Assembly (NCBI RefSeq): GCF_000764305.2
Contig: NW_025937381.1
Span: 517,571-581,570 of the forward strand
DNA: 64,000 nucleotides
Source: Hyalella azteca
Taxonomy: Eukaryota; Arthropoda; Malacostraca; Amphipoda; Hyalellidae
Reading direction: 5' to 3'
Shown: positions 33,851-45,585 of the stretch, piece by piece
Position numbering within the stretch: the stretch's first letter is position 1
Layout of the letters: each line of letters starts with the position of its first letter
Notes under the pieces: model-generated
What the model was told of the DNA's origin: nothing
Seen by the model: only the letters and a program-made list of their open reading frames with translations
Database searches by the model: none
Translations under genes and position numbers: made by a program

Positions 33851-34975
33851 TGACGGATATGCTGCCTAGCTTGTACCGATGTGCGATAATATGTCAATAA
33901 CTATAATTTGTTTAAAATATCGCGAATCGCAGGTTCATATCCTAATCTGATTTTAATAAAGAAAGAGAACCATGCATAAAGCTCTATGGGGTATGAAAGA
34001 AATTAATCAAATTTCAATATTATAATAAATCTATTAGCCTATTGACCAAGTATAATCTAATTTTGTTCTTTCATAGAAGTCAATGTGAATAATAAAAAGT
34101 ATAGACAAAATTTTAGAGAAGTATTGATTTGAATTTTTTTTCTTTTTAGATATTTTTGGATTCTTTTCAAGAGAATGTAATGAGTAGTTAAATTTCCTGG
34201 GTCGTCCGAAAAATTTGACACGTTGACTCCGATTGCTTCATCTTTACTATTATTTCAATGTTTGTACTATTATGAATTTTTATGTCTCACTACGTCCTGG
34301 AGAAAAACAATTCGTGGTACGCAAATGTACCACTTCAGAGTATACGTGTTAAACTTGGTAAGAGATACGTCAAAATATTCCTGCATTATTTTCGCTTCTA
34401 ACTTTGATGCTAAATAATTTTGATTTGCCGTTCTCCGGAGTATGAATGACTCGCTTTTTGAAACGTCTTTTTATGGTTGATAATTCGAAATTTTGCCTTT
34501 AATTTAAATTTTCATGTACGGGTGATTCTAAATCGCTATTTTGCGGTTCAAATTGAATCATATAAGTATGGTTTAAATTTTGGCAAGGCTCAATCGAACC
34601 AAATCGTTACCAGATAAGCCCACCAGTAATTTTTTGCCAGTTCTTGTCAGTTTAAAATACGAGTACACCAGTGGAAGGCAATCGATGAAAACTATTTTTA
34701 GTAATGTTGCTCATAATGAAATTCTATAAGGGACTAAAGATTCTAAAAAATTCCGAATGAAGGTAAAAATATTATGTAATTTTAGCCCGTGGCATATTTA
34801 ATATTTCTTTATCGCACTATATCATTTTTTTTTGGTTCTCCCTTTGCTTCACAGATACATCATTCCTTGATTCTAAATAATTGAAAAAAAGATATCTCTC
34901 ATCGTAAAAGTGCGGAAATGATTATCCCTGTTAGTCATCTTCTAAATGATAGCCTCTTTTGTTCTAATGTAAACT

Positions 34976-35143
34976 GGTAGTCTCTTGAACTGGTACTCTC
35001 TTAAACTGGTACTCTCTTAAACTGATACTCTCTTAAACTGGTTCTCTCTTAAACTGGTACTCTCTTAAACTGGTACTCTCTTAAACTGGTACTCTCTTAA
35101 ACTGGTACTCTCTTAAACTGGTACTCTCTTAAACTGGGACTCA
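34976..35143 (+). repeat. 16-bp minisatellite, about 10 copies
   Basis: The unit is TACTCTCTTAAACTGG. It lies about 200 bp upstream of the first IP-repeat gene. Confidence 0.93.
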
Positions 35144-35297
35144 AATCCGATAGCGTAAACACTGAAGAAATACCTTATTGTCCCGGTCATTTATTTAATG
35201 TTTCATTGTATTGTTCGCAGCCTTGGCTCAAGCAGGCCGGCATCTGCGACACCTCTGCAAAAAAAAATAACATCAGGTGAAGGTTGTTACTTTCAGC

Positions 35298-35304
35298 TAT
35301 AAAG
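35298..35304 (+). promoter_or_regulatory. TATA box of IP-repeat gene 1
   Basis: TATAAAG lies 48 bp before the ATG at 35346. An initiator-like GCATTCGTT is about 25-30 bp downstream. The other three genes of the family have the same arrangement. Confidence 0.7.
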
Positions 35305-35345
35305 ACCTGCACCAGCCCACTGCATTCGTTGCTAGTGTCGTCGTC

Positions 35346-36632
35346 ATGCGTTCCTTGGTAAGACTCAAGGTGTTGTTCCTCTGCTATTGCGTAGGCATTT
35401 CCAATATCCTTTGTAGTCCTCAATATAATGATGATTTCAAATAATTTTCTAGAGAAAATTTTAAATTATCTCCTCTCTTTTATACATTAGGATATAAGTC
35501 CTCGCTTCGACGTTACCTTAATTAAAGTCATTATGCTGAATGATCTTCACAATCACAACATGTGACGTATTTCTAATAGTCATAGTTTCTTAGTTTATGT
35601 TTTCTTTAGCTCCACCTCTACAAAATAACTGGCTTCTGATATTAACTTGATTTCTATGATTTAGGTCGCATATATTTCATTCGAAACATTAGTTTGTGTA
35701 ACTTTGGTCGCTTTCTCTCACAGATTGCCTTGAGTGTACTTGTGGTGCTCGCTGCCGCTCGGCCCGAGTCGGTGCCGCGGGAGCAGCAGGACTTGCCGGA
35801 CATCGATGGGGTCAGGGACGCTTAATTAATTTCGTTAATCCTAATTAACTTTGAAAATCTTTCGCATGAAACAAATATTGTACTTTTTTTGCTTGTTATT
35901 GGTACTCTTTGTTAGGGTAATTAATAAGTACATTGTGCCATGTAGCTTTTAGCTTATTATTGTACATCGTAGATAAGATTGTTTGTTTCTTGCAGGCTTT
36001 CACTGTGTTTTTCAATTTGTCTTCATATATTGACAAATGCTCCCTTGAACGGTGTTTAGATGTGATAATGTTGGTGGTAATGTTGGTTTAGGTGGTGAAA
36101 AAAGTGCTTTTTCTTGCCTTATTTTCTGTCCATTATAACCACTCGTAACTTGCTTCGCATCCTTCAACAGGATTCAGTCCAGAGCGTACTGAGGTTCCTG
36201 CCCGTGATCACTGAGAGCATCCGCGGATCTGACAGATCCCAGGCAGTCCAGAAGATCGGATCCGCCGTTGCGGAGATCATCAAGGAGAACGCACCTGAGG
36301 AACGCAAAGAGCAGATCGAAGGAAGCGCGGATCTCACAAACGCGATCCTGTCCGCTGTTGGGGATCTTGTCAAGGACGTTCCCGCAGTCGATGTCCCTGA
36401 GATTGTCATCCCTAAGGTCGTGATCCCTAAAGTCGTCATCCCCGATATCCCTGAAGTGAAAATCCCTGACTTCGAAATCCCGGATTTCTCTAAGACTGAT
36501 TTCAGTAAGCCTCAGGAAATCGTGATTCCTGAAATCAAAGTTCCCGATGTTCCTGAAGTAAACATCCCCGACATTCCAGAGTTTAACGCACCTGAGATCG
36601 TGATCCCTGAATTTAATATTCGAGTTGCATAA
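35346..36632 (+). CDS. IP-repeat secreted protein 1 (unnamed family)
   Basis: Three phase-0 exons, 35346-35357, 35724-35810 and 36171-36632, give a 186-residue protein. The signal peptide is MRSLIALSVLVVLAAA, with cleavage likely before RPES. Residues 34-103 are predicted by eye to be helical and contain the family block APEERKEQIEGSADLTNAIL. From residue 104 the chain is a string of short units such as PEIVIPKVVIPDIPEVKIP, ending PEFNIRVA. The donor of exon 2 is GTCAGG; other junctions are standard. A poly(A) signal lies at 36765-36770. I know of no named family with this order. The tail resembles the alternating Val/Ile-Pro repeats of periaxin or AHNAK only in style. The closest relative here is gene 2. 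Confidence 0.85.
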
Positions 36633-36857
36633 GAAGTTAAAAAAATCGGAAATTCATATTTTTGAATTTAGTTTTTGTCCACATGTTTGCGTCAGTCTAG
36701 CGCGATTCAAAACTATTTACAAAGCATTGCTCATTTCATGAAGTGTAAAAATGTTTGTAACTCAAATAAAGAAAAAAGTAAAAAAACTCCTGGCGTATTT
36801 TATTGGGGGGAAAAGTTAGTAATGCTGACACTGAATGCGCACAAACTGCAATTTTAC

Positions 36858-36947
36858 CAATTAAAAATGTTTTACACGAGTGGGAGAAATGTTATTACAA
36901 CGGTAGAGTTCTTTCTATTAATTTAGCATTCGAGTCTATTACAAGCT
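36858..36947 (+). repeat. 90-bp direct repeat, copy 1
   Basis: CAATTAAAAATGTTTTACAC to ATTACAAGCT is repeated at 38674-38763 with only about three differences. Both copies are downstream of IP-repeat gene 1, copy 1 just after its poly(A) signal. Confidence 0.9.
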
Positions 36948-38673
36948 CCGGTTGTTCATCCTTTGTTTGCTTCAGTGATAAATTCTGGGAATGTTTGGCA
37001 AAGTTTAAGATATAAATAAAATTTATTCACGATTACCGCACGCTTTCTTTCCTGCTTCTCGGGGGAAATGATTTAATTGATAAAATTTGGCATTTTGCTC
37101 CATTATGTCTTTAGAGGCAGCATAGAACAATTTGTCGCGATTTAAAAACGAAAAATTACTCGTGAACTGAATGGTTTTATTTCTATATTATTTTTATATA
37201 TATTTTTCATTTATTTGGATTGGTCAATTGTTTGCATAAAAGATTTACCGTCAATGCCACAAACTTTGCCACAGCACCACTGTCGCAGGCCTGTAATTGT
37301 TTTAACAATCAATTTTTTAACAAAACGGTGCCACAACTTTCCAGCGCAATTGAAAAATAGTTATTGTGTGGCAATCGAACCCTACAAATCGTAATTCTGA
37401 ACCGTACTATATATGTATAATTGGTTTTTATTGACGCGCGGTATGTGCTGTATATAACTGCCGAGAGCTGACTTACGTGGCACTGATAGTAGGCTAAATT
37501 TTCATGCGAGTTCTAATATTAAAAATTACAAGCTTCTTATGACGAGCAAGTCATAAGTACAGGAACTGCATGCAAAAAACATAATTTTTTTAAAGAGAAA
37601 AGTACTCCCAAAGAGAACTTTTTTCTCACTTGTGCGTTTATCGCGGCTAAAAATTCAAGTATGTATGTGCAAAACAAGTCAGTTAAATTTAGCGTCTTAC
37701 ATGAGAATCTGGGACCGATAATAAAATTGGTTTTCAATTGCTAGTTTAAGTTCAACTACGAGAGAGGTTACCGAGAGGCAGTTAACGGACAAACGGTAAA
37801 AGTAGGTATAAAAAGTGTTAAAGGTTATAAATATAATAATGAACTGTTATTATATGATAAACTCCAATTATAAATAGAAATATTATAACTTATAAAATAT
37901 TAGAAACTATAATTTAATTTTTACTTGAACCATGAGAAAAACATTAGAAACTGCAAGAAAAACCTACTCGAAACCTATATATTAAACGTTCTTGAAGCTG
38001 ATTTGTGAAGTCTATCGGACTGTGGTAATAAAATGACTTATCGCTGGATAAAGCCTTATAGTTGTAAAATAATAAGATTGATTTTGCGCCTCAATTAGCA
38101 ACCGAATGAAAAGATTACAGTCTTGCAGTCATCTCATAAACGTGAACATCTCATGAACTGTGGGAGAATTTTTTCAATATTTTTGTCAATAGATTTTTTA
38201 GAAGGTATTTAACAAAAACTGTTGCGAGTGATGATATAGCTTCGGTTTTAGGCCTACAAATTGGGTTTTATTTTTGAATCGATTTATGCGTCACGAACAC
38301 CAGCCCTCTTCGGTTATTCTTACAATGGATGTAATAACATTTTACTTGTATCGTCAATTCGAAGTCTACGATTGTATTGTTAGGAGAAATTCAATTATAA
38401 AATTCTGTTTAATTCCTTATTATAAGTTTCGTCTAAAAAATTCGCTTGGATGAGCCGATAGCAGGTCTGCTTTGTGATTGTAGCTCAGTAAATTTTATCA
38501 TACTTTAAAAGCAAAAAACTGGCAAATAACTCTCCCCTATATGGCCGAAAACGACAATACTTATCTTAAGTTCAAAATTCAATAATCAATCGAACAAACG
38601 ACTATAGCAGTGATTAAAAACTCGGACAAGACATAAAACCGTATCTTTCACAATATTTAACTAATTACTTGTT

Positions 38674-38763
38674 CAATTAAAAATGTTCTACACGAGTGGG
38701 AGAAATGTTATTACAACGGTAGAGTTCTTTCTATTAACTTAGCATTCGAGTCTATTACGAGCT
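38674..38763 (+). repeat. 90-bp direct repeat, copy 2
   Basis: This is the second copy of the 36858-36947 segment in the same orientation. High identity points to recent duplication or gene conversion. Confidence 0.9.
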
Positions 38764-40506
38764 AAGTACTAATACTAATTAATTACTAACATTTACCTAA
38801 ATTACTTATTATATTATTATTACTAATGCATCAAAAAGTAAATGCTATGTGTTTCCATTCAAAAGTATGCAAGGATTCCAAAGTCTTGAGTTCTGTAGCA
38901 CCGAAGGTGGAAGCTGATATTGTAAAATTGCTTTTGGATACAAGTGCTGAGGTGGGCAGGGAGGAGCACAGCTGAATAAGGTTGATGTGCAAGTAGATTT
39001 TGCAGAGTGATTATTGCTCGTCGCTGTGCTCTCCAATCAGTTGTAGAAGTTACTCGATGTCATTCCGTCTTACGCTGATACGCAAGGCTCAAAACTGGAC
39101 TCGTAAATCAGAAATTTAGGACCGCACCCGGTCATGCGTATCATAAATACATACACCTAGAGGAGGAACCTGTTTCATAATTATTGGCCAACAATAACTG
39201 CAAGTTATCATTTGGCAAATATTTCATCAACAGTACCTGCTACTCACAGTTTTTAGAAGCAGAGTTTCAGAAGCAAAGCTAAAGGATGATAAAATGCAAA
39301 TGAACGCTTTTCCTACCTTCAACCTCTGTATTTCTCATCAGAATGACGTGAACTACTCAAAATTGATCTGATCTTCTGATGAGAACTATTTTTCATCAGA
39401 ATGATGAGAAATACAGTTCTCATCTCATGATGAGAACTCAATTTCTAATTTCAGTTTACTCAAATTTCTAAATTTGAGTTAACACGAGGATTTGCGGGAC
39501 TCGTCCAATTCAGGTTGGAAGGTTTATTTTACTTCTTCGATTATATGTTGAAAAGTTAATTTGGCCGGTTTCCGAAATGGTTACAATGAAAATACGAACA
39601 ATTTTTGTAACATTTTCTTCGTTTAAAATTCATGTTTCCGTAATAAAGTAGTTTAATTTACATCCAGATCGGTAACGTATTACTTAATATTTCAAACTAA
39701 AACCTACTTTGGCATACAAGTTTGCTGTATACATTAATAAATATTCAAGTTTGGTGGAATGCTACAAATATCCGCGAGAATATTATCAAATATTAAATGA
39801 ACCCAAGTTTGAATAGAATCTCCGCTTGCAGGAGTATATCGACGTACACAGTGTACATTTTGTCTAGCTCGGGGTATAAGTGAAACTCTAGCTGTGAAAG
39901 GCTGGTTCATATAGCACCATTAATGGGTTTTCTATCATACTAATTAATTCTGCTGTGTTGTTATTAATAATAGTCATCCAAACAGTAGATGAGGTTCTCA
40001 CGCCATCATTTTTATGTTCAACTGTATTCGTTCGATGATAGAAAATATTCTGTGAAACGATTGATTTCACGAATAATTTTCAGAATTTACTGTATTTTTC
40101 TTCCACAGATAACCTCATTGGATATTATTATACCAAGTACTATCGTCGGTATTAAAAATATCAGGTGATGAACTTTCAATTACGAGCAGGAGTTACGTAA
40201 CGACTGACCTCACTCTCAAGCTCTCATCGAAAGGTCGTGGGCAACGAGGCAGTCCCGATACTAGCACCTTAGCAATGATTGAAATGATTTAGGCTGCAGG
40301 TGGTGTAAGCACTTCTTTAACTGGAAGTTTCTGAAACTCAGCGATTTCATATGATTATTTCAGCACTAACTAAAGTGATTCTGGAATTTTGCGTTCTGTT
40401 ACGGCCGATTCTGTAGCTCCGCAGCGTGCGCTGGAAGGTCATTTATGAATTTGAGGTCATCAATCACTATCTGCTTCTTATGCGGGAATTTGCAGTGCAT
40501 GTATAA

Positions 40507-41490
40507 AAATATGCGTTAAAAATTACATTTTAAAGACAACATTTTTAAAAAATTCAGTGTCTGCGATGTCATTGATGTAGAATGAATTTCTAATTTTATT
40601 ATCAAATATTTAAAAAATTTATTTTCAAGTTTTATATTTAAAATTAAAATAAATTAAATTTTTCAAAATTATTTATTTACTTTGTCTCCGACTTTACGCC
40701 TGCCAAGCGTGCCAAATTTTAGAACGATTGGACACCTAGAAGTGTGTTGAGTATCGATTATAAGATTTGTAGAAAACAAAATTATTTTTCAATTTTTTCA
40801 ATAAAAGTTGTTCTTAATTTTTAAAATCATATATTCTACCAATTGATCCATGCATTGTCTCCAACTTTACGCAAGTGTGCAAAATTTCAGATCAATTGGA
40901 GAGGTAGAAGTGTGTTAAATATTCATTAGTAGATTTGTAGCAGACAGACAAACAAACAACAAGAAGTGAAGTTAAAGAGAAAATAATATACGTTAAAAAA
41001 TTACTTTTTAAAGACAACACTTCCAAAAAATCCAGTGTCTCCAATCTTACAGATGTACAATGAATTTCTCATTTAATTTTCATATATTAAAAAATGAATT
41101 TTTAAATTTTTTTAATATATAATTTTTTTAATATATAATTTTTTCCAAAATTATTTATTCTATTAATTGATTCATGCATTGCCTCTGACTTCACACAAGT
41201 GTGCAAAATTTCAGATCAATTAGACAGGTAAAAGTGTGTCAAATATCAGTTATAAGATTTGTAGCTGACAAAATTATTTTTTACATTTTTTTAATATTGA
41301 GAAAATATTTTTTTTAATTTTTAAAATCATTTATTTTGACATTTGATTCATGCCTTGTCTCCAACTTTTCACAAGTGTGCAAAATTTCAGATCGATTAGA
41401 GAGGTAGAAGTATGTTAAATATCGATTATAAGATTTGTAGCAGACAAACAAACAAACAACAAGAAGTGGAGTTAAAGAGAAGTGTTGTAA
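40507..41490 (+). repeat. 480-bp tandem duplication of a two-subunit repeat
   Basis: Two copies begin at 40507 and 40986 (ATRCGTTAAAAA..TTACWTTT). Each has two subunits of about 175 bp with GTGTGCAAAATTTCAGATCA and TATAAGATTTGTAGC. Both copies end with a CAAACAAACAACAAGAAGTG-type tail and GTTAAAGAGAA. The wording recalls 3' ends of RTE-type LINEs, but no ORF is present. Confidence 0.65.
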
Positions 41491-42404
41491 TAAAAAGTGT
41501 TGTAAAAAGTAAGCCTGCTCAATGATGATAAGATTTAAATTTATACCAATAACTGAAAAATACTTCGCAAGCTACACGGGGAGATCTAATGAAAAATCAT
41601 TTTTGTTTCTGGTATTACGTGCAGGCGGATAGTTGAATAGATCCATGTCGACTGCAGAGACTAGGAAAAACAAGAACTGGTGTCTCGTTGCCACCTTGAC
41701 GCTAACCCGGTCATATAAAAAACAGAGAAATTTATCTTTTTGACATTCAATAGCGTCACGTTCGTTCTCGTCATCATTTAAAATAGAAAAAAACGCATCC
41801 CTTATCATCCGACATGTGGATGAGAAATTTGATTATTTTTACAATAGAAAAAATGAAATTCTTAATTAGGGCACGTGCTTCAGGAAGAGATCGCTGAACC
41901 ATCGGTTTGGAGAAATGTTAGATCGATGACCATAAAATTACAATAAGTTAAATCGTCGTTATAAAAGTTTAAGCAAAGCCCTTCAAACTTCTCCGAAAAT
42001 AATAAAAATTATAATTTATCCTTATGTTGGGAAGTCTTTATAGTATCGTAGTTGCCTTGCAGACATTGTAAATGTTAAAAGTAGCTGTTCGAGGTCTTTT
42101 TACTTGAACATAATTAGCACCGAAAATTTTATTCTGATCGTAGATATTCGTAGATATATTTCCATACTGGCTATGAGCTTCAACAAAAGGAGGAGGAAAA
42201 TTGAAATATTTTCCAATTCGGCTGATTTTGAAGTTCCAGCACAAAACACTTCATGTAATTTTAGCATTCCATTGAAATTGAAGCATCTTATCCTCCATAC
42301 TTACAAAATTCTACAAATGAATCAACAATTCTTTATCGATGATATCTTGAAAGTCATACTATAATGGCGTGCTAGGTGAAGGTCGACTTCTACCCGGCAC
42401 AAGA

Positions 42405-42412
42405 TATATAAG
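42405..42412 (+). promoter_or_regulatory. TATA box of IP-repeat gene 2
   Basis: TATATAAG lies 43 bp before the ATG at 42448, with an initiator-like CTCATTGTG about 30 bp downstream. Confidence 0.7.
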
Positions 42413-42447
42413 AATGCTATGAACAATCCTAACTCATTGTGTTCATC

Positions 42448-44767
42448 ATGCGTACATTGGTGAGTACAGCACAACAGTCACCTCGCTAATTAATATCAAT
42501 TATTATTTCGTTCGTGAATCCTTACATAAAATAGTAATTGGATCTCTGTAGCAGAGATACAATTTAATCAAAATGACGCGACTCTGCAGTATAGTTTAAT
42601 TTTCTAGAGAAATTCATGTAGACGAAACCTTTCTTAAGAATTAAGATGTAAAATACATAGTAAAGTATGTAAAGAAATACAAACAGCATTATTTATCGAT
42701 GTAGGTTACTTTAAAATTCATACGCAAGACAATTAGAAGTGCAATTAAAGAGGCTTATATACTTATCCGAATAATTTATTTTGCCCAGACATGTAATAAA
42801 ATTTACATCAAAAAAGGATAAATCAGAGTGATGTTTGCTGTTTAGAAACTTGGCAAAGTTTAAATGGACCAAGTGAGAATCATTCGCAATATTTGCCTTG
42901 ATCAATTTATTGCCTTGTGCAATATATTTAAAAACAAGTGAATGACTATTATATATCTATGACACGGCAATTCTAATTGAAGATCAAATCCTCCGTCTCA
43001 CCGTAAATTAGCATGAAAGAATGCTCAGCAAGCAAGTTATACGAGACAACAACGATACGAGGCTTGGCAGAGGCATACTTTGCTAAATACCAACGCCTTA
43101 AGCTTGTTCATTAACAAAGCTGAGCGAGTTTATGCCGTGGGGCGGGCAGAGCTGCTGCATGTTGCGCTACAACTTTACGCTGGGATGCGGTGAACAGCTG
43201 TGTTCTTTAATTTAAATACAACTTTTTACTCAACTCATGCTTATTATTATAGGTGTAATATAAGGAGCAACAAACAAAAATACAAAACACAAATAAATAG
43301 ATCGGAATCATAGGCATGAGAAAGAAAGATAATTGTCATATTTTCAGTTTATTTTTTGTTGCTTGAATGTTAATTGATACGGTGTTAACTAATGAAATAA
43401 TCACCAAATTAACATGATATCGTAATTAATTTGCCCTGGTGGACTTCCATAATATTTTATTTCAAACGCATGTCTTTGATGTTCCTCATTCGCCAATGTT
43501 AAAATTTTTAACAGAAAGTTCCTCCGCCAAGATTTAACCGATATTTTTAGTGAAGGCCTCTTAATTGGTATACTGTCACATTTATGTAAGTAAAATACAT
43601 GTGCACTCCGCGTCAGTAGAGCCCTATTTGGAGATGCGTGTCCTGAGACATGTACGTGCTAAGCTGGCTGCTAAAATATGCAGAGATAAGAACTGAGGGG
43701 CCCCAGCCTGTGCTGCAGTAGTTATATATATGGCCTCGCTCCCAACTGTTGGTATCTCGGCCACTTTTTTGTCATGTGAGGCCAGCTTTGAAAGATGACA
43801 TCTCCATATGCCGGATTGGTTAAACTGAGAAATTTACGGAAGGTTCAATGAAAAGTTTTTCAAAATTAACTCCATCACAAAAATACAATAAAAATTGACG
43901 AAGGAATTGACATCAACGGCTAAATGTTGTACTTCTTATTCGATTAACTAACTTTTATGAGCTCTGAACAATACTGAATAACTTCATTTGATTCCCTCTT
44001 ATTCCAGATATTTTTGTGCATCGTGGCCCTGGCCGCAGCTCGGCCAGATAAAAGGCCAGAGGTTGACTCGGTAAGAATCCGTAAATTTTTCTCGTAAATT
44101 AATTCTACTAACAATAATTATAAGAAGAGCATTATTTTAATTATTACTAATATCCAAAAAATGCCCAAAGAATTAATGGTAATAGCAGGGGAATTACCGC
44201 AGTAGGTGAAACGAACGCCTAAAGTTTTCACGTGTGAAAGCCTATAAGATATCAGCAGGAGGGCTTAATACCAAACATCTGAACAAATATTTTAATCTAA
44301 TTTTCATTATCCCCTAGCGCGCCGTCGTTGAATCAATTCAGGAGTTTCTTCCAGCCGTGACCAAGAACATCCAGGGGCGTGACCGAGCTGCGGGTGTGAA
44401 CTACATTACCTCTGCCGTCGTCGACCTCGTCGCTAGGAACGCCCCTGAAGAACAGCGTGAACAGGTGCAGAACGCTGGAGATCTCACCGCCAGCATCCTC
44501 TACTCAGTCAACGAGCTCATCAAGTCCGCGAAGATACCCGATATTCCAACCGTTAAAATACCTAAAATCAATATCCCTGAGATCAGTATTCCAGAAATTC
44601 CAGAAATCAAAATTCCCGAAATTCCTGAGTTTAAATTTGATGGATCATTCGATGGCAATATCGAGATTCCCGCTATTGAGGTGCCGGCTATCGAAATTCC
44701 TGAGATTCCCGACGTGAAAATCCCCAAAGTTCAAATACCCGAGATCGATGTTTCAGATTTCAGTTAA
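42448..44767 (+). CDS. IP-repeat secreted protein 2 (unnamed family)
   Basis: Exons 42448-42459, 44008-44070 and 44318-44767, all phase 0, encode 174 residues. The signal peptide is MRTLIFLCIVALAAA, then RPDKRPEVDS. Residues 26-97 are the helical domain, with NAPEEQREQVQNAGDLTASI aligning directly to gene 1. The tail (98-174) is dense in units such as IPTVKIPKINIPEISIPEIP, interrupted once by FKFDGSFDGN near residue 127. The first intron is 1.5 kb. A poly(A) signal lies at 45026-45031. It converges on gene 3, whose stop is 818 bp away. With gene 1 it makes the closest pair in the cluster. Confidence 0.87.
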
Positions 44768-45585
44768 TTGATTAAAGAGCTGAACGGTTAAAAGCGCATC
44801 TATTTATTTATAACAGAGGAACATTTTGATGCCAGCACCCATGGCACTGTAATGCAAGTAATGACAAGTATACACAAGACTAACATTTCTTCCTGACATC
44901 ACGTAGTGGGGGTACATGCCCTGTTATTTAATAGAACAGTAAATACTATCATGCCACTCCAGTCTGTGTTTAATATGTCCTATCTCCTTTTAATTTGTTA
45001 GACTAGTACCGCCAAAAATTACTAAAATAAACACTTGTCAAAAATTTTTTAGCAGCCCTTACTAGCACTTAGATTGAAATCGAATGCCCTGAGCCTATCA
45101 GAAAAGCAAAAACACATTAGAATAACATTTCATTTGTTTGAGTCATAAAAGAATCGATATTTATAACTATAGAAGTTATTTTCGTTGGAAAGAATTTAAA
45201 AATTAAGAAACCAAAGATCTGACGGTTTTCGGAAACGAGGTCGATGAGTGTTTTTCTGGCAAACAAGGAAACTCAAAGTACGGAAATTTCGCTTACTGAA
45301 TTTTTGCAATACACATTGACGAAGTATGATGAATGGAATATTGAATGGATTTATAATTAAATTCCGCAAAGTTCTGCTGAATGCCGAGCAACTTTTTAGA
45401 GTATTAATTAATTAACAAAACATTAATCTAAAACATTCATCATCAAAACATTAATCTGAAATGTTTAAAAAATACGTGGGAGATGATTTTGCTCATAATA
45501 CCTCATGAGTAGTTATTTCATAATTGCGTGGACACATTTTGGAGAAATAAAACTCATACTTGCAGGTTATAAAAGTTATGCTTTA
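44768..45585. other. Spacer between convergent genes 2 and 3
   Basis: It is AT-rich and contains the gene 2 poly(A) signal at 45026-45031. No other feature is seen. Confidence 0.5.

Larger units (their letters stand above)
36633..40500. other. Intergenic, no complete gene
   Basis: The stretch contains two 90-bp near-identical copies (36858-36947 and 38674-38763) and a possible dead first exon near 37451-37539. Otherwise it is AT-rich with no supported coding sequence. Small inverted repeats built on TTCTCATCA lie at about 39370-39440. Confidence 0.45.

Noticed and set aside
33930..33950. GGTTCATATCC as a tRNA B box
   Set aside because: No A box or foldable cloverleaf lies upstream.
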